The translations under genes and the position numbers were made by a program. The notes beneath the pieces are model-generated. The model was not told where the DNA came from. It did no database searches and worked only from the letters and a program-made list of their open reading frames with translations. A stretch of DNA of 64,000 bases, from positions 806,001 through 870,000 of the forward strand of contig NZ_CP061032.1 of assembly GCF_014490555.1 (NCBI RefSeq). The letters run 5' to 3'. The stretch's first letter is position 1; the number at the start of each line of letters is the position of its first letter. This document shows, piece after piece, positions 18,047 through 26,727 of the stretch. Source of the stretch: Corynebacterium lujinxingii (GTDB taxonomy: Bacteria > Actinomycetota > Actinomycetes > Mycobacteriales > Mycobacteriaceae).

Positions 18047-19342
18047 ATGGCTCAGCACACTCATGCCGTTTCGGGGGAGACAAAGCAGGCGCGCAGGCTG
18101 TTGCCGACGACGCGTTCGCAGGTTTCGGGGCACCGTTTCATGCGCCGGCGCGTGGAGCACGGGCTCATTTACGGGGATATCCGGATGATTCATGATCCAT
18201 TGGCGGCACGGCGTCGTTCGGCGATCTTCGGGATGGTCGCGGTGGCGCTCATCGCGGCGGGATCGGGGCTGTTCGCGTGGTTGCGGCCGAATCCGGATCC
18301 GGGCGCGGCGGCGATTCTGCGGGCCAATGACGGGGCGATGTACGTGCGGGTCGGGGAGGTAGTGCACCCGGTGACGAACCTGACGTCGGCGCGACTGATC
18401 GCAGGCAGTGCGGAGGAGCCGCAGCGCGTGGGGGAGGAGCGACTCACCGAGATGCCGCGCGGTGTGCCGTTGGGTATCGCCACGGCGCCGGCGATGTTCG
18501 CGCCGGGTGATGCGGTGGATGCTGCGTGGTCGGCGTGCGAGGGGGAGGAGCGTGTCACGGTTGTCGCCGGGGAACCGGTGCAGCAGCTTGCCGACGGGCA
18601 GGCTGTCGCGGTTACTCAGGGCGGCAACGAGTGGATGCTCACCAATGAGGGGCGCGCAAAACTCCCGCCAGACAGCGATGCACAGGGCAGGCTGATCCGA
18701 CGCGCCCTGGGCATCGACGCGCGGGTCGTCCGCGCAGACATCAGTGCGCCGGTGCTGTCCGCGATCCGCGAACTTCCGCCGGTCCGCCTGCCACACCCAT
18801 TGCCGCGCCTGTTGCTCGCCGACGGCACCGACGAAGCATGGGCTGTCACACAGCATGGCGGCATTCAGCCCGTTTCGGAATTACAGAAGCAGTTGCTTAT
18901 CGACGCCGCCGCACCCACCTCAACCTCTTCCCCCTCCCAGATTGCCGCGTATCCGGATGCCCAAGTCCCGCTAGATATCGCCGTTCCGGAGAAAGCGCCG
19001 GAGTGGGTTGATCCACAAGGATCGGCCGTGTGCGTGACGGAGTCAGGCTCTGTTGCACTCGTTGCCCCAGATTCGGATGTCTTGACCGCAGGATCGGTCG
19101 AGCTGTCCGGTGACAGCCCCGCGACCCATTTCGTCGGGTTAGCCTCCGGTGCTGTCGGCGTCGACACCGGTGCCGGCTACCACGTCGTGTCCGCTTCAGG
19201 TCAGCGCCATCTGGTGGATACCAGGGACAACCTCGACGTCGTCGGCGCACTGCACGTGGACACCGTTCCGTGGAGCATCCTCAGTCTCCTGCCCGAAGGC
19301 CCGGCCCTCACACGCGAGGCAGCGCTGACCGCGACCTACTGA
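18047..19342 (+). CDS. eccB: Type VII secretion protein EccB
   Basis: A 431-residue EccB, a bitopic inner-membrane component of the ESX/type VII secretion pore. LPTTRSQVSGHRFMRRRVEH and GLIYGDIRMIHDPLAARRR before a single membrane segment (AIFGMVAVALIAAGSGLFAW) are the family hallmark; the large periplasmic domain follows. I took the ATG at 18047 since the conserved region starts soon after it. Its normal partners (EccC, EccD, Esx proteins) are absent from this window, and the opposite-strand mycosin gene is cut off, so the locus is broken or split here. Confidence 0.92.
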   Translation: MAQHTHAVSGETKQARRLLPTTRSQVSGHRFMRRRVEHGLIYGDIRMIHDPLAARRRSAIFGMVAVALIAAGSGLFAWLRPNPDPGAAAILRANDGAMYVRVGEVVHPVTNLTSARLIAGSAEEPQRVGEERLTEMPRGVPLGIATAPAMFAPGDAVDAAWSACEGEERVTVVAGEPVQQLADGQAVAVTQGGNEWMLTNEGRAKLPPDSDAQGRLIRRALGIDARVVRADISAPVLSAIRELPPVRLPHPLPRLLLADGTDEAWAVTQHGGIQPVSELQKQLLIDAAAPTSTSSPSQIAAYPDAQVPLDIAVPEKAPEWVDPQGSAVCVTESGSVALVAPDSDVLTAGSVELSGDSPATHFVGLASGAVGVDTGAGYHVVSASGQRHLVDTRDNLDVVGALHVDTVPWSILSLLPEGPALTREAALTATY

Positions 19343-19396
19343 TAGCGCTGCGACGCCAGTCAATCTGGTCTCGGTGCACTACCTTCGCGGCGAGTT

Positions 19397-19675
19397 TTAG
19401 CCGTGGTGAATGGAGCGATGCCGGGGTCGGCCCTGGAGGAGTATCCGTCGAAAAGCGCCCACTGCGACAGCAAGGGCGGCGACGAGCACGACGCTTGCGA
19501 CCGTGAAACTGCTTCGGTGTGGGGCAGCGGAATCAATGGTCGCAATTGGGCGCGCACGCAGCGGTGCGGTGTCGGGGCTCTGCTCGCGTTCGACGAATGG
19601 GACAGCCCGCAGTGGGTCGACGGCCCCGCCGTGCGGTTCCGCGGAGGCGGTGATCATGATAGTCAGTGCAGCTAA
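19397..19675 (-). pseudogene. mycP: 3' end of a mycosin (MycP) gene, truncated by an IS
   Basis: The frame ending at 19397 reads ALTIMITASAEPHGGAVDP and then PLRAVPFVEREQSPDTAPLRA, followed by one membrane segment (FTVASVVLVAALAVAVGAF). That is the C-terminal end of the membrane-anchored subtilisin-like protease of type VII secretion loci (G-VDP-A motif plus membrane anchor). The catalytic domain is missing: coding sequence is replaced by IS3 DNA at about 19676. Identification rests on this pattern and on the position next to eccB. Confidence 0.65.
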
Positions 19676-20012
19676 TCAGGCGGCTTCAAAGGCATTCGGC
19701 GAGCGGTAGCCGGACCATGAGTGCAAACGTTTCGTGTTGTACCGGGTGCACCACCGAAACACATCCCGGCGGCACACCAGCTGACTTGGAAAAACAGGCT
19801 CATCCTGAAGGACTTCCCGCTTCAGTGACGCGTTGAACGACTCCGCCAACGAGTTATCCGCACTCGTCCCGATCGCTCCCATCGACTGGGTGACGCCGAA
19901 CTGCTCACACAACCTCCGGTACTGCTCAGAGGTATAAACACTGCCGTGATCCGAGTGGAAAATCGCCCCATTCAGGTCTCCTCGTACCTTCCAGGCCATC
20001 GTCAGGGCTTCG
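19676..20012 (-). pseudogene. IS3-family transposase OrfB, C-terminal fragment
   Basis: From about 20012 down to 19676 the minus strand encodes the end of an rve-fold IS3 transposase: GAIFHSDHGSVYTSEQ, VTQSMGAIGTSADNSLAES with the catalytic Glu, and a stop after NAFEAA. It is clearly related to, but distinct from, the complete OrfB at 29535-30419 (for example DEPVFPSQLVCRRD here against DKKVFANQLVCRRD there). The N-terminal two thirds are missing and an IS1380 fragment joins directly. Confidence 0.85.
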
Positions 20013-20990
20013 GATGATAATCCGCATATCTGTGGGGTATTTGTCGAGGTTAATGCCCAGTGGTTCCCCGGCCCAGGATCGCATCCGGGAAGTGATGTCT
20101 GCGACATAAGCGTCCGTGGTGTCGCTGACCGTACCGCCCGCGCGGATGATGCCTTGTTTGATGCCCTCGCCGAGCGTGGAGGCGATGTCGCCGATCTGCC
20201 AGGTCACCGGCAACCCCACCGAATACGCCAGGCCTTGTTGGTTGAGGTGTCTCAGAAAGGCCTGGGATCCGCCGGCGGAATCCGTGCGTATCAGCAAACG
20301 CTTCCCCCACTCCTGACCATCGACGCGGTTGGGGATCGCGGCCAAGGCCTGGTCGAGGACGTCCTTGTGGTCGTCGGCGGTATTCGAGCCGACGTTGTCC
20401 GGACGCAGCAGGACGGCTGCGGGTTCACCGGTCAGCCCGTCGCCGTGGTCGATGATCGCGCACAGCGGGTGGAACCCGTAGTGCTTCTTCCAGGTCGGGG
20501 CCGCTTTTTCCTTGTCTGAGTGGGCGAGGATTTCCGTGGCGTCCAGGTCCAGAACCAACGGAGCATCGGTGCTGGCCGCGGCGGCGGGGTTGCGGGCACC
20601 GCAGGCGGTCCAGTCCGCGGTACGGGCTGTTTTCATGCCGGCCAGCACCGCGGTTGTGCCGGCACCGGCAGCTTCGTCGTCGTGGTCGGCGAGTTCCTTG
20701 CGGCGGCGGTGCACCGTGGAGTGCGACGGCACCTGGTCGACCAGGCCGGTGGCCACCAACGGGCCCAGGAGATCAACATCGCCTGCGTCGTCCCCGCTGA
20801 GGGCCAGTGCCAGGGCTAGTGCGGTCATGGTGTGCAGCAGGTTCGGGTTCTGTCACTCGGCCAGTTCCACGTCGATGGCATCGGCGACTTTGACGGCGTC
20901 GGCGGTGGCGGCCAATAACATGAGTCCGGCGTTCGAGCACAGTTGAGCAGGAGCGGGGTACCGACATGGAAGCTGGTAGTCTTCACCCTG
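20013..20990 (-). pseudogene. IS1380-family transposase, internal stop and 3' truncation
   Basis: The minus strand reads as an IS1380 DDE transposase: LCSNAGLMLLAATADAVKVA at the N-terminus, VLDLDATEILAHSDKEKAAP with the first catalytic Asp, HYGFHPLCAI, then LIRTDSAGGSQAFLRHL. A TGA at 20853-20855 replaces the Trp codon expected in the ELAEWQ motif, and the frame is cut after KYPTDMRIII at about 20013, where the IS3 fragment begins. The element is therefore dead twice over. Confidence 0.85.
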
Positions 20991-21298
20991 AAGGTGATCC
21001 CTTCGAGCAGGCAAATTGTGACATCAACAACTACTAATTTGCCTGGTCAATGGTCACTTTCCTTGGATCTTCACCACATGTCAGTCGGCTTCCCGTGAAA
21101 ACACCGGGTTACCTTCTCGAATATGTTGACCGACAGTGAACGACTCCTCATTTTTTAACGCAGAAGTTGACGTGATCACCCGAGGTATTGCGGACTTTTG
21201 TCCGGAACGTCCTCTTCCGCCCCCTGAATGGGGCTGACCTGCACTAATACTACTTTTGGGGGATCGACGTGAGCGTTGGCCCGGGTGATGGGGTCCGC
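20991..21298. other. Intergenic, IS1380 outer end and unassigned sequence
   Basis: Contains the promoter-side end of the IS1380 element (two AATTTGCCTG-type boxes near 21010-21045) and about 230 bp up to the pbp gene in which I see no gene or RNA. Confidence 0.4.
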
Positions 21299-23071
21299 TC
21301 AGCGCCACTCCGACATCGCGTCATCGCGCAGGAAACGGCCCGTGGCCGCCACCGCCGGTCCCGAGGACTCCGCCCCGGCGACGAAGGTGCAGAACGCAAG
21401 GTCACCCTTGATGCCGGCGAACCAGCCGTGGGCGGGCCGGTTGCCCCCGACCTCCGCGGTCCCGGTCTTGCCGCCGAGACCGTGGATGTCGCTCAGGCTG
21501 GCGGCGGTCCCGGAGTCCACCGTCTCCGCCATCATCGCGCGCAGGGCCCGCACTGTCGCCGGGTCGAGCGGCTCGGGGTCCTGATCGGCGGTGGTCTCCT
21601 CACCCTGGATCAGGGTCGGCAGCACCATCCGGCCGTTGTTGCCCAGGGAGGCCTCCATGACGGCCAGCCCGAAGGGGGAGGAGAGGACCTCGCCCTGGCC
21701 GATGGCGGCCTCCACCCGGGCCGCGCCGGGCTCGGTGACGGGGACGGAGCCGGTCACCGAGTTCATGCCGGGCGCGGTGAAGTCCACGCCCAGTCCGAGA
21801 CGCGCCGCCGTGTTCCTCATGTCGTCCGGCTCCAGATCCTGGGAGATGAAACCCTGGGTGGTGTTGCAGGACTGGGCGAAGGCCTGCGTCATGGAGACGT
21901 CCCCGAGGGCGAAGTTGCCGTCGTTGGGGATGACGCGGCCATCGATCTCCGCGGTGGCGGGGCAGGCGACGGTGGAGTCGGGTACCACGGTGCCGCGTTC
22001 GAGGGCGGCGGCGGTGGTCACCGTCTTGAAGGTGGAGCCGGGCGGGTACAGCCCGCTCAGCGAGACGGGGCCGAGGGCGTCGGCGGCGTCGTTCTGCGCG
22101 ACGGCGATAACCCCGCCGGTGGAGGCGCTGAGGGCGACGATCGCCGCGGGCTGCTCGATCGGCTCCAGGGCCCGCTTCGCGGCCGTCTGCACCCCGAGGT
22201 CCATCGTGGTGCGCACGGGTTCGCTCTCCGCCGGTTCCACCTGCCCCAGGATGGTCGTGCCGGTGGGGGAGGTGGCCTGGAGGGTCCAGCCGGCGTCGGC
22301 CGTGATCTTCTCCGACCAGTAGTCGCGCAGGCCGCCGTCCACCGGGGAGGCGGTGTCCCGGGTGGGGCCGAGCATGCGGCCCTCCTCCCGCAGGTCCAGT
22401 CCCTTGATCGCCCGCAGGGCGTCCCCTATCACGGCGAAGTCCCCCTCTCGGAGGGTGAACAGCCCCACCGGGGAGCCGTCCCCGGACTCGATCTGGGCGG
22501 TGACGGATTCGGCGGTGGAGGTCGGCACGACCGGGCGGACGGCGGCGGCGATCTCCCCGGCCCGCGGGATCAGCTCCGGGCCCGCGGAGACGACGGTGAC
22601 AGGTGTCCAGGACAGGATGTCGGTGCCGTTGCGGTCGGTCACCGGCAGAGTGAAGGTCTTGTCGTCGGAGTAGAGGAAGCGACTGTCCCCGTTCAGCTCC
22701 GTGGAGAAGATCCGCTTGTCCCAGGTGATGAGGTCGCTGTCCTGTTCGGAGAGGGTGATCGTCCCGGTGGTAGTGGACTCATCGCCATTCGGGACGGTCC
22801 AGGTGGCGGTGATCTCGGTGGCGCCGTCCTCCTCGCCGCCGGCGTCCAGTTCCACGCTGGTCCCGCCGATGCCCGCGCGCAGCTGCTCCAGGTCGGCTGC
22901 GGCCCGGGCGGGATCGTCGCTGAGTGTGGCGGCACCGGCGTCGTCACCGGCGTTGAAGGCGGCGACGAACTCGTCCACCGCGTCCCGGAACCAGGGCACG
23001 GTGCAGGAGGAGAGCGCGAGCGCCGTAGCGGCGAGCAGGGCGGAGACACGGACAGTGGTGCGGGTGGTCAT
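21299..23071 (-). CDS. Class B penicillin-binding protein with MecA-like N-terminus (Pbp2c/Pbp2m type)
   Basis: A 590-residue lipoprotein transpeptidase. The signal peptide ends in the lipobox ALSSC; an NTF2/MecA-like domain (DAVDEFVAAFNAGDDAGAAT) precedes a dimerisation region and the transpeptidase domain with the three active-site motifs STFK (PPGSTFKTVT), SCN (QSCNTT) and KTG (GGKTGTAEV). Transpeptidases of this layout, called Pbp2c or Pbp2m in corynebacteria, are associated with beta-lactam resistance. The DNA is markedly more GC-rich than its neighbours. The serine hydrolase and LysR genes upstream on the same strand look like its functional partners. Start set at the ATG before RTTVRVSALL, giving a normal signal peptide. 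Confidence 0.88.
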   Translation of the reverse strand: MTTRTTVRVSALLAATALALSSCTVPWFRDAVDEFVAAFNAGDDAGAATLSDDPARAAADLEQLRAGIGGTSVELDAGGEEDGATEITATWTVPNGDESTTTGTITLSEQDSDLITWDKRIFSTELNGDSRFLYSDDKTFTLPVTDRNGTDILSWTPVTVVSAGPELIPRAGEIAAAVRPVVPTSTAESVTAQIESGDGSPVGLFTLREGDFAVIGDALRAIKGLDLREEGRMLGPTRDTASPVDGGLRDYWSEKITADAGWTLQATSPTGTTILGQVEPAESEPVRTTMDLGVQTAAKRALEPIEQPAAIVALSASTGGVIAVAQNDAADALGPVSLSGLYPPGSTFKTVTTAAALERGTVVPDSTVACPATAEIDGRVIPNDGNFALGDVSMTQAFAQSCNTTQGFISQDLEPDDMRNTAARLGLGVDFTAPGMNSVTGSVPVTEPGAARVEAAIGQGEVLSSPFGLAVMEASLGNNGRMVLPTLIQGEETTADQDPEPLDPATVRALRAMMAETVDSGTAASLSDIHGLGGKTGTAEVGGNRPAHGWFAGIKGDLAFCTFVAGAESSGPAVAATGRFLRDDAMSEWR

Positions 23072-23182
23072 GCCGGATGAGATTAGGCCCACGGGCTCAC
23101 CGCTACCACGTTCCCGCACGACTTCCGGCCAGTCGGGAGACGAATATCGCCTGCTCGGCGGGGTGTTCTCCGGTGGGAAATC

Positions 23183-24067
23183 TCAGCGCGACATGCGCAG
23201 TTCATCGACGAGTAACCGGGCGATGCGGCCGATCGCGGCGTCCGCGGCCGCGAGGTTCGGGCCGCTGCGGGCTGAACGGGTGATCACGGCGACGACGATG
23301 GGTGCCTCCTCGTCGACGGCCACCACGGAAACCTCGCCGCGCACGGGGCCGATCGTCCCGGTCTTGCCGTGGAAGCGCACGCCCCCGGCGGGGAAGCCGG
23401 AGGGGATCCGGTGGCCCCACACCTGCTGCCCGAGCACGGTCCGGGCGAAGGCACGGGAGACCCCGGTGAGATCCGGGCCCGTCCAGATCCAGTCCAGCAG
23501 GCGGCACAGCTGGCGTGGGGTGCTCACCGAGCGGTAGGTGGCCGGATCCTGGTGGACCCGGGGGTAGGAGACCAGCAGCCGGATCGCCTCGCTGGCCGCG
23601 GAGCCGTCCTCTGGAAGGGCCGGGAGTTCGGACTCGGTGGTGCCCGGGGCGACGATCGTGGTGTCCTCGAGATTCGCCAGGGAGACGACCTCCCCGACCA
23701 GGCCCGGTGGGAGACGCCGCTGCAGCACCCGGGCGGCGATGCTGTCGGAGAGCACCACCATCTGACGCACCAGATCCCGCAGGCTCATCGTCACGGGATC
23801 GGCGAACAGCCCCACTCCCGGGGTCCCGACCGGGCCGTCATCCGTGCTGAGCGTCACCGCGTCGAGCGGATTCAGCAGCCCGCGGTCCACGGCTAGGCAG
23901 AAGGCGGCCAGGAGGTGGACCTTGTACATCGACGAGATGCTGGTCTGACTGTCGGCGCCGACCCCGACGCCGGCCGCCTCTTCGCCGACCGGGTGCGCCC
24001 AGCACCAACCGTCACAGCCCGCGGCGACCAATTCGGTGCCGATCCGGGCCCGCAGGCTCCTGGTCAT
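23183..24067 (-). CDS. Class A beta-lactamase-like serine hydrolase
   Basis: A 294-residue serine hydrolase of the class A beta-lactamase fold. Motif 1 SxxK is SMYK (SISSMYKVHLLAAF), motif 2 is SDS in VVLSDSIAARVL (class A enzymes usually have SDN), and motif 3 is HGKTGTIG. No secretion signal is visible, so a cytoplasmic sensing role is possible instead of secreted hydrolysis. Its ATG (24067) overlaps the stop of the LysR gene as ATGA, so the two are translationally coupled. The gene set LysR-hydrolase-PBP recurs in corynebacteria under names such as blaA/blaB-pbp. Confidence 0.82.
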   Translation of the reverse strand: MTRSLRARIGTELVAAGCDGWCWAHPVGEEAAGVGVGADSQTSISSMYKVHLLAAFCLAVDRGLLNPLDAVTLSTDDGPVGTPGVGLFADPVTMSLRDLVRQMVVLSDSIAARVLQRRLPPGLVGEVVSLANLEDTTIVAPGTTESELPALPEDGSAASEAIRLLVSYPRVHQDPATYRSVSTPRQLCRLLDWIWTGPDLTGVSRAFARTVLGQQVWGHRIPSGFPAGGVRFHGKTGTIGPVRGEVSVVAVDEEAPIVVAVITRSARSGPNLAAADAAIGRIARLLVDELRMSR

Positions 24068-24945
24068 CCGGTCTCTCCCAGACGCCCGAGGGAGCGCCGC
24101 AGGGCACGGTCCACGACGTCGCGCAGATCCCGCTTTCCGACGGCCCCGCCCCGTTGCGGCGGCACCACACACCGCAGCCGCAGGTGGAAGGCCGTCGGCA
24201 TCGGGAACGCGGGCAGGCCCCCGAGTTGATCGGGGGTGAGCAGCACCATCGCGCCTCCGGCACCGAGCCGCGCGGCCAGGGCCGTCCGGTCCGGCCACAG
24301 CTCGGTCTCCGGGTGCAAGCCGATGGTGAAGAAGGCGTCGGCCAGGCGTCCGGCGGCCGCCGGGCTGACGGCGGCGGTGTTGTCCAGCAGGGTGTGTCCC
24401 CGCAACGCCGCCCAGGTCGCGGGCTTTTCGGCGGGCCCGGCGAGCAGCCGGGGAACCTCGTGCAGCTGCCCGCGAGACAACTCACCCGTCGGCGCCGGGT
24501 CCTCGATGACGGCACAGTCCAGACGGCCCTCGCCCACCCGGGTGACCAGCTGCGACACCTCGGCCGTGTGCACACTGACCCGGCCGACGTCCCGCAACGC
24601 GGAGGTGAGGTCGAAGGCGATGCCCGGCGGCACCGAGGGGGCCAGCCCCACGCGTACCTCGGCCCCGGCGTCGGTGATGGCGTGGGCCATGCTCTGCAGT
24701 TCCGTGGCGTCCCGGACCAGAATCCGGGCCTGCGGGAGCAGGGACCGGCCGGCCTCGGTGAGGGTGGCACCGGTGGCGGAGCGGCGGATCAGGTCGAGGC
24801 CGAGATTCGACTCCAGACGTTTCAGCCCCTGGGACACGGGGGACTGGGTCAGCCTCAGCCGCTCCGCGGCACCGGTGACGCTGCCCTCCTCGGCCACGGC
24901 GACGAAGTACTCCCAGTGCCGGAGGGAATTCGGTCGAGTTGTCAT
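24064..24945 (-). CDS. LysR-family transcriptional regulator
   Basis: A 293-residue LysR regulator. The winged helix-turn-helix occupies residues 6-65 (HWEYFVAVAEEGSVTGAAE, QSPVSQGLKRLESNLGLDL) and a substrate-binding domain fills the rest. It heads the LysR-hydrolase-PBP unit and overlaps the hydrolase start by 4 bp. By analogy with AmpR it may control the downstream PBP in response to beta-lactams or wall fragments; no operator was identified. Confidence 0.9.
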   Translation of the reverse strand: MTTRPNSLRHWEYFVAVAEEGSVTGAAERLRLTQSPVSQGLKRLESNLGLDLIRRSATGATLTEAGRSLLPQARILVRDATELQSMAHAITDAGAEVRVGLAPSVPPGIAFDLTSALRDVGRVSVHTAEVSQLVTRVGEGRLDCAVIEDPAPTGELSRGQLHEVPRLLAGPAEKPATWAALRGHTLLDNTAAVSPAAAGRLADAFFTIGLHPETELWPDRTALAARLGAGGAMVLLTPDQLGGLPAFPMPTAFHLRLRCVVPPQRGGAVGKRDLRDVVDRALRRSLGRLGETG

Positions 24946-25029
24946 GTGCCCCGAGCCTAGTGGAGGGGACTCTGACGAGCTGAGCGAGGTACGGGGAACA
25001 AGGGCTCACCGGGCCTGTCGTGCAGCGGA

Positions 25030-25425
25030 TTGCCGTGGTGGGTCCAATTCAGGCGAAGATGCGTATGACAGCCGAACCGGCACCGTCCCGGGCCAGGGGA
25101 GAGACCCCTTTTCCCACGGCACCAGAACTGATCTGTGCGAGGGGGAATCGGCGAACTTCAGCTACCTGACCGCCACCCTGGATGCGTCCATCCGTGGAGC
25201 GGGACCCGCGGTCGGGGAGTGGCCGGGCAGAATCCACCGGGTGGAACCCCGGTCCCCTTCGAGGACGACCCCGACCTGACGGACAAGCGGTTTACGGGCA
25301 GTGGAGGAGATCCTCGACTGAGAGCCGCACGCCCGAGGTGGTCCGGGAGATGCGGGGCAATCCGGAAGAACTCGAACGGCTCGGCATTGAGGCGAGCAAC
25401 GAACGACAACGCGGCGGGAAACCAC
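25030..25425 (+). pseudogene. arr: Decayed rifamycin ADP-ribosyltransferase (arr)
   Basis: Segments of an Arr enzyme appear in order but in different frames: FSHGTRTDLCEGE (the conserved HGT substrate-binding His), YLTATLDASIRGAGPAVGE, GRIHRVEP, then in another frame PFEDDPDLTDKRFTG, and in the third frame PEVVREMRGNPEELERLG. Compared with intact Arr proteins the order and spacing are right but at least two frameshifts separate the pieces. Arr inactivates rifamycins by ADP-ribosylation; this copy cannot work. It lies just upstream of, and divergent from, the LysR gene, making this a former beta-lactam plus rifamycin resistance module. Confidence 0.75.
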
Positions 25426-25442
25426 AGGTTTCTCGCCGCGTT
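25408..25442 (-). terminator. Long-stem hairpin downstream of the FMN reductase
   Basis: AACGCGGCGGGAAACC and GGTTTCTCGCCGCGTT form a 16-bp stem (one G-U pair) around ACA. It sits 26 bp beyond the stop of the minus-strand FMN reductase gene. It lacks a long T-run but is the obvious terminator. Confidence 0.7.
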
Positions 25443-25467
25443 CGGCCTGGTTCAGACCAACTACCGG

Positions 25468-26026
25468 TCAGCCGCGCAGCGTCTTGAGCGCCTCCGACCA
25501 GGCGGTGACCTGGTTGAACACATCGGTGAGAGCGCCGGTGGCGCCTTCGGTCGGGGTGAACTTCGACATGTCCTCGAAGTCGGAGCTGAAGGGCAGGAAC
25601 ACCTGGGCGCGGACGTCGGCCATCTGCAGTTCCGCGGCGATCAGCCGCCACGCCTCCACGGAGCGGGTGCCGCCGGCGCTGCCGTAGCTGACGAAGCCGA
25701 TGGCCTTGTTGTTCCACTCCGCGTACAGGAGGTCCACGGCGTTCTTCAGTGCGGCGGGCACGGAGTGGTTGTACTCCGGGGTGACGAAGACGAAGCCGTC
25801 GTAGGAGGCGATCTTCTCGGCCCAGGCCTTGGTGTGATCCTTCGAGTACTGGCCCATGGCCGGGGGCATGGGCTCATCCAGCAGGGGCAGGTTCTGGTCG
25901 GGCGATGTCCACGAGCTCGAACTCGGCGCCGCCGTGCTGCTGCGCGTGCTCGTGCACCCATTCGGCGACCTGGGGTGCCAGGCGGTTGGGGCGGGTGCTG
26001 CCGACGATGATGGCGATGCGGGTCAT
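25468..26026 (-). pseudogene. NADPH-dependent FMN reductase, single frameshift
   Basis: The start at 26026 follows GGAGG and encodes TRIAIIVGSTRPNRLAPQVA, the flavodoxin-like phosphate-binding loop of the NADPH-dependent FMN/quinone reductase family. The frame breaks in the CGGG run at about 25899-25902: removing one base restores VDIADQNLPLLDEP and then the second half with GFVFVTPEYNHSVPAALKNA and GFVSYGSAGG. Total length is about 185 residues, normal for the family. This may be a recent mutation or a sequencing error in a G run. Confidence 0.85.
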
Positions 26027-26168
26027 GGTTTTACCTCCGAATAGTGGTGGTGGTGACATTCCCGTCTCCCACGCTAGCTGTACTTCCCCGTGACGTTGTG
26101 AACGCGTTGCAGGGGGAGTTAACCCTCCGATAGCAGTGTGAGCCCGGTTGCAATTGTAATCGTGGATG

Positions 26169-26197
26169 AACCCCGCATACGCTGCGGGGTTATTTTT
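26169..26197 (+). terminator. Perfect rho-independent terminator
   Basis: AACCCCGCA and TGCGGGGTT with a TACGC loop, followed by ATTTTTT. No plus-strand gene precedes it, so it is probably a leftover of a lost gene or blocks read-through into the relaxase region. Confidence 0.85.
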
Positions 26198-26199
26198 TC

Positions 26200-26727
26200 A
26201 ACCATTTCACACGCCAATTTGCTGCGAATCACTTGTGCAGTTTTACGGTGCAGTGGTGCGGTGCTTTTACTGGCGTTTCTGCTGCGCAACTCACTGCACT
26301 ATGTAGTGTCTGTGACATTTCATTAACACGTAGGTTGCACTGTGTATTGGGCACCCATTTCATCGACACGTTTACTGCGCAATCAAATGCCCTGTCACTT
26401 TAATGACATGTGAATTGGGCAGTGAAGTGGTTTGTCATCCTATTGACACCTTTACTGCGCAACAGGATGACAACGACATTCTGCAGGTCTGTGTGCTGGC
26501 ATGTTTGCTGTGCAGCACATGCGCCGTCGTACACACCGACGCGCTGCGCAATATCTCCGCCACTTAACCGGCCAATTCGCTGCGCAACGTAGTGACACTT
26601 GGCCCCGCTTAGCCGAGATTTCTTCGATTTTCGCCGAATCTCAGCGGTTTCATACCGCAGATGACCGACGACGCCGACGGCGCCCTGTACGGCCCGCAGA
26701 CGGGCGTGCAGAGCGCATGGTGAGCTG
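26200..26727. repeat. Non-coding region with repeated CTGCGCAA boxes
   Basis: No gene is visible. The octamer CTGCGCAA occurs five times (26282, 26375, 26455, 26544, 26580), two of them inside a longer TTTACTGCGCAA with an ATTGGGCA box 28-42 bp upstream. Spaced boxes of this kind suggest an iteron-type origin, a centromere or a repressor-binding array of the plasmid-derived segment. Confidence 0.4.

Noticed and set aside
21269..23080. 603-residue plus-strand frame opposite the PBP gene
   Set aside because: Gly/Arg/His-rich shadow of a high-GC gene; the minus strand encodes a complete transpeptidase.
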